In this document: positions 8,512-17,456 of the stretch, piece by piece | How the letters are laid out: each line of letters opens with the position of its first letter | Position numbering within the stretch: position 1 is the stretch's first letter | Source of the DNA: Synergistales bacterium | Lineage (GTDB): Bacteria; Synergistota; Synergistia; Synergistales; Aminobacteriaceae | Direction of reading: 5' to 3' | Length of the DNA: 64,000 nt | Assembly: GCA_025997955.1 (NCBI GenBank) | Contig: BNVH01000005.1 | Location: forward strand, 13,564-77,563 | Translations under genes and position numbers: made by a program | The notes under the pieces: generated by a model | Seen by the model: only the letters and a program-made list of their open reading frames with translations | What the model was told of the DNA's origin: nothing | Database searches by the model: none

Positions 8512-9480
8512 TCAACCGCCGATTTTAGACATGACGTCCTTAACTGACTCCTCTCGGCTTGAAAAATTATGACGCTCCGGTTTCTTTAAAATAGCTGTTC
8601 GTATATCATAAAACAACTTGTCGTCGTCAGCCTCGGATAGCGCCGGCAACAGGCTTACGCCATCTGTTTGATTGAGACACGCGCGGACAAAGCCGTTTGA
8701 GGTCAGCCTGACGCGGTTACATCGCTCGCAAAAACAATCGCTCGTCGCGCTTATAAATCCGATTTTGCCCCGAAAATCGGGCAGCGCTCCGTATTTGGCC
8801 GGCCCGTTGCCATAACTTTTCTCAGTCGGAGTCCACTTCCCATATTCCCGTTCTATCCATTCACATACCATTCCATTGCTAAGACCCGTAAAAGCGAAGC
8901 CGGCCCCTATAGGCATCATCTCAATAAAACGCACATGAATAACTCTGTTGCGAGCCAAGGCCGCTACTTGTAGCACATCCCTCCTGCTTTCAGCGCCAAG
9001 CGGTACGCAGTTCAGCTTTATGGATGGAATACCGGCGTCTATCGCGGCGTCTATCGCGGCAAGCGCCTTATTGACATCACCTCCTCTGGTCACATTAGAG
9101 TAAACGGACGGTTCCAATGTATTCAGGCTGATATTGACGCCATCCAAGCCTATTTCTTTTAATTTTTGGGCATGTTCAGCCAATAAATGGCCGTTGGTGG
9201 TCAGAGTCACACAGGATATTCCGTCTATCTGTTTTAGGCAAGCTATGAGGTCTACTGCGCCTTTGCGGACAAGTGGTTCACCCCCGGTAATCTTGAGTTT
9301 GTTTATACCCAAAGCCGAAAAAACTTCGCATATTCGCAGTATGTTTTCGTAAGACAAAATATCCGCGTGTCTAAGAGGCCGCACGCCGCTTTCCGGCATG
9401 CAATAGACGCAGCGCAGATTGCAGCGGTCGGTAATGGAAATACGGGCGTAGTTTATCTCCCGCTCAAATCGGTCTAACAT
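8512..9480 (-). CDS. moaA: GTP 3',8-cyclase MoaA (molybdenum cofactor step 1)
   Basis: A radical-SAM enzyme converting GTP to 3',8-cH2GTP. TDRCNLRCVYCMPESG has the Cx3Cx2C cluster motif; ITGGEPLVRKG is the SAM-binding GGE stretch; CFCERCNRVRLT plus the later RACLNQ give the second, substrate-binding 4Fe-4S site. The protein ends in SKIGG, the C-terminal double glycine needed for activity. ATG 9480 is preferred over TTG 9486; AGAGGA lies just upstream on the minus strand. About 322 residues, normal length. No other moa genes lie here, so the pathway must be completed elsewhere. Confidence 0.96.
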   Translation of the reverse strand: MLDRFEREINYARISITDRCNLRCVYCMPESGVRPLRHADILSYENILRICEVFSALGINKLKITGGEPLVRKGAVDLIACLKQIDGISCVTLTTNGHLLAEHAQKLKEIGLDGVNISLNTLEPSVYSNVTRGGDVNKALAAIDAAIDAGIPSIKLNCVPLGAESRRDVLQVAALARNRVIHVRFIEMMPIGAGFAFTGLSNGMVCEWIEREYGKWTPTEKSYGNGPAKYGALPDFRGKIGFISATSDCFCERCNRVRLTSNGFVRACLNQTDGVSLLPALSEADDDKLFYDIRTAILKKPERHNFSSREESVKDVMSKIGG

Positions 9481-9584
9481 GAGCAATCCTCTTCATTCAT
9501 TTGCAGGATGCGAACCGTAAACTTCTGAATTTATATTATATCAAATCTAATATGGAAAATGGGGAAACTTAAATAAGGTTGAAC

Positions 9585-9612
9585 TTGCCGAATTTAAAAT
9601 TAACGCTATAAT
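9585..9612 (+). promoter_or_regulatory. Sigma-70-like promoter for the YfcC gene
   Basis: TTGCCG (9585-9590) and TATAAT (9607-9612) are separated by 16 bases, about 55 bases before the TTG start. It lies in an AT-rich 186-base divergent spacer. Confidence 0.5.
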
Positions 9613-9666
9613 TTCATACCATTGTGATTTATTATTATACTAAATCTAAATTATGGGGAGGTTTTT

Positions 9667-11061
9667 TTGTTGGGTGAGGAAAAAAAGGGTTTTAAGCTGC
9701 CGCACATCTACGTATTGTTGGTCTCGATAATTCTTCTCTGCGCAGCGGCTTCTTGGGTGTTGCCGGCCGGGGAGTTCGAGCGGGTGAAAAACGCGGCGGG
9801 GCGCACCGTCGTCGTGTCCGGGTCGTATCACGTTATTGAGTCTACGCCCGTGGGTTTGTTCGCCGCCATAAAGGCCGTTTACGCCGGTCTTGTTGACGCC
9901 GCCGACGTCGTTTTCTTCATTTTTGTGTCTTACGCCTCCATCAGTATTCTCATAGCCACAGGCGCCTTTAATGGCCTCATCTCGGCATTGCTCAAAAAGC
10001 TCAAGGGCAAGTCGCGGGTGCTGATAATTCCGCTGTTTATTGTCATAATGGGCGCGGCCGCCTCAACCATAGGCGTATTCGAGGAAGTTCTGCCGTTTAT
10101 CCCGATTTTCGTGGGTATCTCCATAGCTATGGGTTATGACGCCATTGTCGGTATGGCTATAATCGGCCTCGGCGTGGGCTTGGGCTATAGCGGCGCAGCC
10201 ATGAACCCGTTCACCGTAGGCATAGCTCAGAACATAGCCGAGTTGCCCCCGATGTCGGGCGCGGCTTACAGAATCTTCTGCCACGCCGCTATGATAGCTG
10301 TCTCGTCCGCTTATACGGTCAGGTACGCCCTGAAGGTTCAGGCCGACCCGACTAAGAGCTTGGTGTACGGAGAGGACTTCAGCAAATTGGCCATGAGCGA
10401 GGATGCCTTGTCGAAGTCGCCATTTGGCGTCCGCGAGAAGCTCGTGCTCTCCATATTCGGCGTCGCCCTTATCGTCATAGTGTACGGCTGTAAGGTGTGG
10501 GGCTGGTATTTTGAGGAGATTTGCGCCACGTTCCTTATCATGGCCTTCCTCTCGGCTCTCGTCATGGGTTGGGGGCCTAACATTCTCGCGACCAAGATAG
10601 TGACGGGCCTGAACGACATAGCTATGGCCTGCATGATGGTCGGTATAGCGCGCGGCATATTGGTAGTCCTGCGCCAGGGGCACATCATTGATACGATAGT
10701 CTATAACATGTCGCTTCCGCTTGATGGGCTTCCCGTTTGGTTAGCGGGAGAGGCCATGCTTATCCTCCAGACTCTGCTGAACTTCCTGATTCCATCGGGC
10801 TCCGGGCAGGCCGCTACGAGTATGCCCATCATGACGCCTCTGTCCGATATTTTGGGAATATCCCGTCAGGTGGCGGTCCTGGCGTTCCAGTTTGGCGACG
10901 GTATCTCCAACATTCTGTGGCCTACGGCTTTCGCGCCCGTCGTGGCGGGGCTTGCGGGCGTCAAATTGGGGACTTGGTGGAAGTGGTTTGTGCCGCTCTT
11001 CGGTTGGATTTTGGTCACGCAGATGGCGCTTGTGGCGATAGGTATATACATCGGCTGGTAG
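9667..11061 (+). CDS. yfcC: YfcC family basic amino-acid/C4-dicarboxylate-type carrier
   Basis: A 464-residue polytopic membrane protein with 11 or more hydrophobic segments. ASWVLPAGEFERV near residue 30 and the region LIPSGSGQAATSMPIMTPL around residues 376-394 are hallmarks of the YfcC/DcuC-related carriers. It probably moves an amino acid or carboxylate across the inner membrane, perhaps as an exchanger. The start is one of two successive TTG codons (9667, 9670); GGGGAGG at 9655-9661 favours 9670. A PfkB kinase follows 20 bases downstream and is likely co-transcribed. Substrate not readable. Confidence 0.9.
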   Translation: MLGEEKKGFKLPHIYVLLVSIILLCAAASWVLPAGEFERVKNAAGRTVVVSGSYHVIESTPVGLFAAIKAVYAGLVDAADVVFFIFVSYASISILIATGAFNGLISALLKKLKGKSRVLIIPLFIVIMGAAASTIGVFEEVLPFIPIFVGISIAMGYDAIVGMAIIGLGVGLGYSGAAMNPFTVGIAQNIAELPPMSGAAYRIFCHAAMIAVSSAYTVRYALKVQADPTKSLVYGEDFSKLAMSEDALSKSPFGVREKLVLSIFGVALIVIVYGCKVWGWYFEEICATFLIMAFLSALVMGWGPNILATKIVTGLNDIAMACMMVGIARGILVVLRQGHIIDTIVYNMSLPLDGLPVWLAGEAMLILQTLLNFLIPSGSGQAATSMPIMTPLSDILGISRQVAVLAFQFGDGISNILWPTAFAPVVAGLAGVKLGTWWKWFVPLFGWILVTQMALVAIGIYIGW

Positions 11062-11081
11062 AAAAAGGGAGTGGGGAGGCT

Positions 11082-12035
11082 ATGTTTGACGTCGCGGCGA
11101 TAGGAGAGCTTTTAATCGACTTCACTCCGAGCGGGGTGAACGACTTGGGTATACCTCTGTTCGCTCAAAATCCGGGCGGCGCGCCCGCTAATGTCTTGGC
11201 GATGAACAGCCGTCTGGGCGGCAGTACCGCCTTTATCGGCAAGGTCGGCAAGGATAATTTCGGTTCTACGCTCAGGCGGACTTTGACGGATAGTGGTATA
11301 GACGTCACAGGACTTGTCATGGACGAGGGCGTATCGACCACGCTCGCCTTTGTTCATCTGAACGACCAAGGAGACCGCTCGTTCAGCTTTTACCGCAAGG
11401 GCTGCGCTGATATTATGCTGACCTCTGGCGATGTGAACAGGTCAATAATCGACGACTGCCGTATTTTTCATTTCGGCTCGGTCTCTCTGACCGACGACCC
11501 CTGCCGTTCGGCTATCTATGACGCGGTAGAGTACGCCGTGAAAAAAGGTAAAATCATCAGCTACGACCCCAATTATCGCCCCTTTCTGTGGAGCGGCCCA
11601 GAGACGGCCAGAAAAGAAATCATGAACCCTATGCCTTCGGTGAATATCTTGAAGGTCTCCGAGGAAGAAATGACGCTGCTCACGGGGCAAACCGATTTTG
11701 AGCGCGGCGCGGAGGAACTGTCGTCTTATGGGCCCGCTATCGTGATTGTCACGCTTGGGGAAAAGGGCGCGTTTTATCGCTGCAAGGCCGGTTGCGGCGC
11801 ACTTCCGGCCTACAATGTTAAAACCGTTGATACCACCGGCGCGGGCGACGCATTTCTCGGAGCTTTGCATTTTTGCCTGCGCAAGGATATAGAGCGGATA
11901 CACGACATTACGAAAGACGAACTCGAACATATCGTTAGGTTCGCCAACGCCGCTGGCGGGCTGACCACAACAAAGCGAGGCGCTATCCCCGCTATGCCGT
12001 CGATAGAGGATATCAGGGCTCTGGCGCCTATGTGA
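11082..12035 (+). CDS. PfkB family carbohydrate kinase (fructokinase-like)
   Basis: About 317 residues. The N-terminus AAIGELLIDFTPSGVND and the motif NPGGAPANVLAMNSRLGG form the first PfkB signature; DTTGAGDAFLGALHF is the second, with the catalytic Asp and anion hole. The closest pattern is bacterial fructokinase. ATG 11082 follows GGGGAGG (11073-11079); a longer in-frame ORF from 10737 overlaps the YfcC gene and is rejected. Cytosolic, phosphorylating a sugar with ATP. Placement behind a carrier gene suggests joint expression, although YfcC carriers are not known for sugars. Confidence 0.9.
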   Translation: MFDVAAIGELLIDFTPSGVNDLGIPLFAQNPGGAPANVLAMNSRLGGSTAFIGKVGKDNFGSTLRRTLTDSGIDVTGLVMDEGVSTTLAFVHLNDQGDRSFSFYRKGCADIMLTSGDVNRSIIDDCRIFHFGSVSLTDDPCRSAIYDAVEYAVKKGKIISYDPNYRPFLWSGPETARKEIMNPMPSVNILKVSEEEMTLLTGQTDFERGAEELSSYGPAIVIVTLGEKGAFYRCKAGCGALPAYNVKTVDTTGAGDAFLGALHFCLRKDIERIHDITKDELEHIVRFANAAGGLTTTKRGAIPAMPSIEDIRALAPM

Positions 12036-12116
12036 CGAAGTTTGAGTTGACAAGAAAGAATTCTTTGCGATTGGAGACGCAAAGGGTTATAACAAATTTA
12101 TCGGGCGAGATAAGTC

Positions 12117-12575
12117 ATGACACACTTTCTTATATTCGACAAAGACCCAAGCGGCGCTGCGGCAGCGGAAAAGATCATGCTCCATACGTTTGTCCAGTGC
12201 AACGCGAAAGTACGGGTCGCTCAAACCAAAGAAGAGGTCTGGCGTCTTTTGCAAGATCGCTTCTCTGAATTTCACGTGGTTTTTGTGAGCTTGAGCGATG
12301 TGGAGGATGCCCGGGCAGTCGCTAACGCGTTTCGTAAGGGTGACTTGAGGACCGCGTTGGCGTTTTATGGCGGCGATTACGCGGCGCTGAGCAAGGTGAT
12401 GATTTTTCGCCCGTCGGCGCACGTGCCGGAGCATATAAGCGAGCAAGGGAAATCTTATTTTAAACGAGTGGTACTCGCTCTATATTCGGAACGAGAGCGG
12501 GAAATTGACTGCTTCGCCGTGAAACGGGACTGTGACATTGTAAAAGTTCGCTATAAGCCAGCATTTTTTTACTAA
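12117..12575 (+). CDS. Truncated pseudo-receiver / LytTR-type regulator
   Basis: A 152-residue protein. The first ~115 residues look like a response-regulator receiver: FLIFDKDPSG has the acidic pocket, but the position of the phospho-acceptor Asp reads VVFVSLSD, so Ser replaces Asp. The tail FAVKRDCDIVKVRYKP matches the first strand of a LytTR DNA-binding domain, then the frame stops, so most of that domain is missing. Immediately afterwards the sequence changes to a dynamin-like C-terminus in another frame. It is probably a decayed regulator at the left edge of the accessory island. Family assignment is tentative. Confidence 0.55.
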   Translation: MTHFLIFDKDPSGAAAAEKIMLHTFVQCNAKVRVAQTKEEVWRLLQDRFSEFHVVFVSLSDVEDARAVANAFRKGDLRTALAFYGGDYAALSKVMIFRPSAHVPEHISEQGKSYFKRVVLALYSEREREIDCFAVKRDCDIVKVRYKPAFFY

Positions 12576-13233
12576 ACCGCTGCCCGGCGTTGACATTCCG
12601 GCGGAAACTCGCAAGGATTTGCTGAAGACGTTTCAGCGTTACGGGTTATATACCGCGACCCGCGCCGTGGCGGATGGCTTGGCGGGAGAAGCGCTTGCGC
12701 GCCATTTGTACGAGGCGAGCGGCGTGACGCAAGTGCGGGAGATGATGATGCGTCACTTCGGAAATCACGCTTACATAATACGCATTGAAGCAATACTCGC
12801 GTCTATTGAGCGGACGATTGCCGCAATCGCTAAAGAAAATCGCGGCGACGACAATGTTTCCCGTATCTGCGCGGCTATCGGCGCAAAAACGAACGCATGG
12901 AAAATCGCCGAGGACCAGTTGTTTAACGAGATCAAGGCGTTGCGTATGTATTACTGCGAGCATGTTGCGATTAACGAACCAACGCTTGAGGAAGAATTTT
13001 TGCAGTTGATGGGGGAATATGGCGTGGAGTGCGAAAACCGTCTTGGCTTTGCCGGGGGAAGCGCCAGCATCCGCGAGATGGAAAAGGAGGCGCTGCGTCG
13101 GGTCGAGCGCTGGCGGACAGCGGCAAACGACATGACAGCGCCGCCGCCATTTGTGCAGCTCGCAAGAACCGCGGTTCAAATATGCGAGAGATTGCTGCGA
13201 CATTTAAGGCCCTTGGGGGGATATGAAGTTTAA
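12571..13233 (+). pseudogene. Remnant of a dynamin-like GTPase (C-terminal region only)
   Basis: The frame is open from before 12571; the first reasonable start is TTG 12619 without a clear ribosome site. The ~200 residues (TKPLPGVDIPAETR, FQRYGLYTATRAVADGL, SGVTQVREMMMRHFGNHA, EAILASIERTIAAIA) resemble the helical part that follows the GTPase domain in bacterial dynamin-like proteins of the actinobacterial type. No G motifs are present. I read it as the tail of a second dynamin gene whose head was lost where it was joined to the truncated regulator. A free-standing helical protein is possible. Confidence 0.55.
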
Positions 13234-13289
13234 ACGGTTCAAAAACATAGCGCGCGGCTATGTGACGTGAATTGTGATTTTTACTGCTG

Positions 13290-13330
13290 AAACGGGCGTT
13301 AAAACGATTTCGTCGTTTTTTCGCCCGTTT
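13290..13330 (+). terminator. Strong hairpin between dynamin remnant and P-loop gene
   Basis: Outer arms 13290-13298/13322-13330 (9 bp) and inner arms 13301-13307/13313-13319 (7 bp), with T-rich 3' flank. It isolates the following four-gene run from upstream transcription. Confidence 0.75.
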
Positions 13331-13435
13331 TCGTCGTTTTGGTGGAATTAAGTTTTCGATTCGGGGATACTGATACTGTCAATGAAGTTTCCCGAAAATT
13401 TTTTGGAGGTCAGAGTACTCGGAAAGGGGGTAGGC

Positions 13436-14404
13436 ATGGATATTACAGACGCTATTAAGATTTTGATGATCGGGACCAGCAGAGCGGGGAAAACCACCTA
13501 TATGGCCGGGGCGTTTCACGCCCTGCATAGTTCTGGAGTGCAGGGTTTCCGTCTGGACGCGGACGACGACACGCAAAAATGGCTGAATACGCTATACGAA
13601 GGTATAAAAAACGGGCATTATCCAAGCATGACTAGCAAGCGTGAAGCCTACAACATGGCGCTCAAGTATCATGGTCGGGAGATATTGGAGTTTGTTTCGA
13701 TAGCCGTTACTCCGGAAATGTTGTTGAAAGAGTACAACAGATACATGGAGAAACGCTGGATGGAAGATGAGAGCAATAACAACTGGCAGCTGCCAGACCG
13801 CGTACCCTACTATCCGATGGACTTCCCCACCCTGAACCGGGACGTGATGCGGTCAGAGTTTCCTTTCTCCCAGTTGAGACTTGGTAAGCGGCTGTATATC
13901 GAAAAGACAGAAGAAGACCGTAAGCGGTTCGATGACTTCTTGAACGGCTTGCGCGTTGGCGAGGATCGCAATAAGGGACTCTCTTTTTGTTCCAATTTGG
14001 GTAAAGACGCGCTGGCGGAAGACAAGTTCAACTGCGTCACCTGCGAGGACGGCGAAAGCGACCGGTGGGAGAATTTTATCTCGCCACCTCCCCCTCCACA
14101 GGAGACGAACAACGAAACCGCGATCGGGCAAGACGCTCTTGCAATAGGCGCAGCCAAGCAAGCGAGTACAAAGTCGAAACCGCTTAACTGGTGTGGTCTT
14201 AGTGACGACGAGCTAGAGGCTGCTAAGCAGGAGATGAGTGGCGGCGGAGTTCGGGTTTCGGAGAAGAAGAAAAATGGTCTTCTGGATGGTTTTCTGGGAA
14301 GAATGTTTAGCACATCCGAGCAGGAGGTTGAAAAAGCTTTATCTGAAAAGTGCGCGAGATGTCCGTATCACCCTGCAAATCAACAAAAAACCTACAAAGC
14401 GTAA
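13436..14404 (+). CDS. P-loop protein of double-GTPase type lacking the G3 motif
   Basis: About 322 residues. KILMIGTSRAGKTTYMAGAF near the start is a Walker A loop (GxxxxGKT). The order of following elements (LYEGIKNGHYPSMTSKREAY, REILEFVSI) fits the double-GTPase (DO-GTPase2-like) family, but the D-x-x-G/DYRGG segment expected after LEF is absent, as if deleted. The middle carries a proline run and the C-terminus a CARCPYHP zinc-type pair. ATG 13436 is preferred (AAAGGGGG at 13423-13430) over the in-frame ATG 13382. It precedes a dynamin-like gene and Hsp70 on the same strand. Whether it hydrolyses GTP is doubtful. Confidence 0.65.
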   Translation: MDITDAIKILMIGTSRAGKTTYMAGAFHALHSSGVQGFRLDADDDTQKWLNTLYEGIKNGHYPSMTSKREAYNMALKYHGREILEFVSIAVTPEMLLKEYNRYMEKRWMEDESNNNWQLPDRVPYYPMDFPTLNRDVMRSEFPFSQLRLGKRLYIEKTEEDRKRFDDFLNGLRVGEDRNKGLSFCSNLGKDALAEDKFNCVTCEDGESDRWENFISPPPPPQETNNETAIGQDALAIGAAKQASTKSKPLNWCGLSDDELEAAKQEMSGGGVRVSEKKKNGLLDGFLGRMFSTSEQEVEKALSEKCARCPYHPANQQKTYKA

Positions 14405-14422
14405 CTTTGAGGAGGGTTAAAG

Positions 14423-16271
14423 TTGGATACGAATTTCGGCAAGAAGAAGGCGGCTCTTTCGGCTTTTTTGGACAAATGCGCGGCGTTTACGGAACAGAAC
14501 GGCTACGCGGAGCAGCGCGCGAAGCTGCTGGAGGCGAAAAAGACTCTGACGGAGAGGAAGATCGCGGTTGTTGTCATTGGTGAGGCAAAACGCGGCAAAT
14601 CCACGCTGATAACGGCGCTGACGGAAGAGGTGGGGCTTTTTCCTATTTAATATCGATATTACGACCTGCGTCGTGACCACCGTGACATACGGCGAGACGG
14701 AGCGTATCATCGTGACTTTTATGGACGGCAGCGTAAAACAAATCACCCGCGCCGAAATCGCCGAGTACGCCGACGAGAGCAACAACAAGAACAACGCGAA
14801 GGAGGTCAAGTGGATTGAGGTAGAGACGCCGAACTCAAAACTGCGGGATGGTCTGGTTTACGTGGATACGCCCGGCATCGGCAGCCTGAATCCGCTGCAC
14901 ACGGAAGCGACGCTGGCGTTTCTGCCAAGGGCGGACGTGGCGCTTTTCGTCAGCGACGCCACAGTGCCGTTGACCGAGACGGAATTGAATTTTTTGCGCA
15001 GCGTCCGGCGATTTTGCCAAAACTTTATCTTCCTGCTGACAAAGGTGGACGCACGGGCGGAATACGAGCGGATTTTGGAGGCAAACCGCAAAAAAATCGC
15101 CGAGTACACGGACATTCAAGGCGACAAGATCCTTTACATCCCAGTGGCCGCCGAAATCAAACTTGCCGGCGTCAAAGAAGGGGACGAGGAGCTGATCGCT
15201 TCCAGCAACATCGAACTCCTGGAAGAAACGCTGTGGAACGCGGTTGAGGAAAACCGGGAAAATATCATTTTTGACTCGGCGCTGCGCGCTATTGAGGAAA
15301 TGCTGGGTTTCGTCAGCGAGCAGCTGCGGATGCGCGCCGTCGCTTTGAGCAGCGATAAAGACGCGCAGGACAAACTGCGGGATGAATTGCAACAGAAGCG
15401 GGACAAACTGACGGATTTGCGGCAGGACACAGCCGACTGGCTGCTGGTTATAAACGACTCCAAAGTAAGCCTGAGCAACGACGTGCAGGAGATTATCAGC
15501 AACTTACAGACAAACGCGCAAGGAAAGCTGGCGGAAATGCTGCGCAGCGCAAGCACGCCGACACCAGGGGATGTTTTGAACGCCATCACGTTGATGGTGG
15601 CGAACACCCATGCCAGTCTGATGGATTGCGTGGGCGCGAGCGTTGAAAATTGTATTGATAGGCTTGAAAGGACGACCGAGTTGAACTTGCGTAACGGAGT
15701 TTCCTTTCAGGGTTTCAGAGAGGCGGGAACTCCTGAGTTTCATAGCAAAGTTGGCGTGATAGACAAAGCGCTGCATGTGGGACGGAACGTAATGATGAAC
15801 TCCGCCGGCGGCGCGACCGTGGGCAGTATTTTTGGAGGCTTGGTAGGCGGGTTCTTTGGCAGCGTTGTGCCTGGGCCTGGTACGCTCGGAGGCGCCTTGG
15901 TGGGCGCGAAGTTGGGCGCGGCCACGGGGGGAGCGGTGGGCTGGGTGTGGGGCCTCGTAAAGGGTATTAGAACAAACGAGGCGGAGGACATGCTTAACCT
16001 CCAGACTGCCGCCAATAACTACATAAACGCCACAGTCCACGCCTGGCAGAACGACTTTCGCAGGTCCGTATCCGACATCTACAACAGCTTGAGGGATAAC
16101 CTCCGAAGCGGGCTTAAGCAGTTGGAAGGCTATTTACAAAACGAGGCGGCCAGTCTTGCCGACGCTATTCGTCAGGATGCTGATACGCACGCCAAGGCGG
16201 TTATCAAGTACAAAGCGGTCAGGACGGACTTTGGCCGTCTTGACGAGAACTATCGGAATTTACTCGGATAG
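14423..16271 (+). pseudogene. Dynamin-like GTPase, broken by a one-base insertion
   Basis: Two frames together encode about 615 residues. The first (14423-14650) has the P-loop GEAKRGKS at residues 53-60 and ends ...GLFPI then stop. The second continues from 14649 as NIDITTCVVTTVTYGE, exactly the switch region expected. One extra T in the run 14646-14648 explains the break. Further on, VDTPGIGS (G3) and LLTKVDA (G4) complete a GTPase; long helices follow, then a glycine-rich hydrophobic stretch (GSIFGGLVGGFFGS... GWVWGLVKG) suited to membrane insertion, as in IniA/IniC-type bacterial dynamins. No other stops occur over 540 codons, so the break is recent, a sequencing error, or programmed. Confidence 0.85.
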
Positions 16272-16344
16272 AGGCGAGTGGTATTGAACATGGCCACGGA
16301 CCTTCGGCGCTTTGTGTTGTTTTATACGTAAAGGAGGTTTCGCC

Positions 16345-17454
16345 GTGATACTGTCTATCGATATTGGCACGTCCCATTCAAGCGCCGCCACCCTGCGGAA
16401 CGGCAACCCGGAGGCCATAGTGCCCCAGAGTGAGAACAGCGCGTCCGTACCCAGCGCGGTGTTTGTGGAGGAAAACGGCAATTTGCTGATTGGCTCGAAG
16501 GCAATTCACAGACGCAACAGCGCTCCGTCAAATTTTATCGAGAACTTCAAGCTGCATTTTTTACGGGACGAGGAAGAGACCATAAACGGCATTCCTTATT
16601 CCATGGACCAGTTTTACGCTGAGTTTTACCGTTTCTTTCGGGACAGCGCAAAAAGCAATGGGATCGTTGTGGACAAAGTCACCATCACCCATCCCGCTCA
16701 ACTTTCCGAAGAGAAACAGCTTGCGCTGCGGAAGATCGCGCAAGAGGTTTTTAATCTTCCGAATTCGGACATCACACTGATGGACGAGCCAGCTGCCGCC
16801 ATGAATACTTTTCTAAAAGACCGCGTCAAAAAAGGCGACGTGGTGATGGTGTACGACTTTGGCGGCGGAACGCTGGATTTGACCTTGGCGGAGGTTACTT
16901 ACTCCGGCCTGAAGATTCTTGGGTCTGAAAAGGAGGATTTGGGCGGCGTGGTATTCGACAGGCTCATTATTGCGGACGCTGAGCAAAACGGCGGCGTGGA
17001 TAAAGAGGCGCTGGAAAACGCTATAGTCCGAAATATGCTTGTCGAGGAAGCGGTGAAGGCAAAACACGCGCTCTCTGTCAGTCATTTCTACGATATGCAA
17101 CTGCCTTCGAAGGACTATGCCCCTAAAGAGCATCGGCTTACGCGAGAGCGTTTTAATGAGCTGATCGAACCCTACCTCAAAAAAAGCGACGCTCTGGTGG
17201 AGCGACTTTTAAGCAAAACCGAACGCGCGAAGGATGACGTCGCGAAAGTGTTGTGCGTCGGTGGAAGCACGCGTGTACCGCTGGTTGTGTCAAAACTCGA
17301 AAACATGTTTAAAGATAAACTACTGATGGCGGCGAACCCGGAACTGGCCGTCTGCTTGGGTGGAGCGATGCGCCCTGTTGGCGCCCTTGAGAAAGATCCT
17401 AGGCTTCGATATTCCCTCTTTCACTATCTCAAACCTGTGGAAAGGGGGGAATAA
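16345..17454 (+). CDS. Hsp70-family ATPase domain protein without substrate-binding domain
   Basis: About 369 residues, the length of the Hsp70 nucleotide-binding domain alone. ILSIDIGTSHSSAA is phosphate-1, VMVYDFGGGTLDLTLAEV phosphate-2 with the connect region, and VLCVGGSTRVPLV the adenosine motif. The beta substrate-binding domain and lid are absent, so it is not a general chaperone; it may regulate or bind the dynamin-like protein next door. GTG 16345 follows AAGGAGG (16331-16337); the track-length start at 16312 is less likely. In Actinobacteria, Hsp70-like and dynamin-like genes are neighbours, which supports a functional module here. Confidence 0.9.
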   Translation: MILSIDIGTSHSSAATLRNGNPEAIVPQSENSASVPSAVFVEENGNLLIGSKAIHRRNSAPSNFIENFKLHFLRDEEETINGIPYSMDQFYAEFYRFFRDSAKSNGIVVDKVTITHPAQLSEEKQLALRKIAQEVFNLPNSDITLMDEPAAAMNTFLKDRVKKGDVVMVYDFGGGTLDLTLAEVTYSGLKILGSEKEDLGGVVFDRLIIADAEQNGGVDKEALENAIVRNMLVEEAVKAKHALSVSHFYDMQLPSKDYAPKEHRLTRERFNELIEPYLKKSDALVERLLSKTERAKDDVAKVLCVGGSTRVPLVVSKLENMFKDKLLMAANPELAVCLGGAMRPVGALEKDPRLRYSLFHYLKPVERGE

Positions 17455-17456
17455 TG

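Noticed and set aside
10737..11081. In-frame extension of the sugar kinase back to 10737
   Set aside because: It lies wholly inside the YfcC gene; the kinase starts at ATG 11082 behind GGGGAGG and matches family length.
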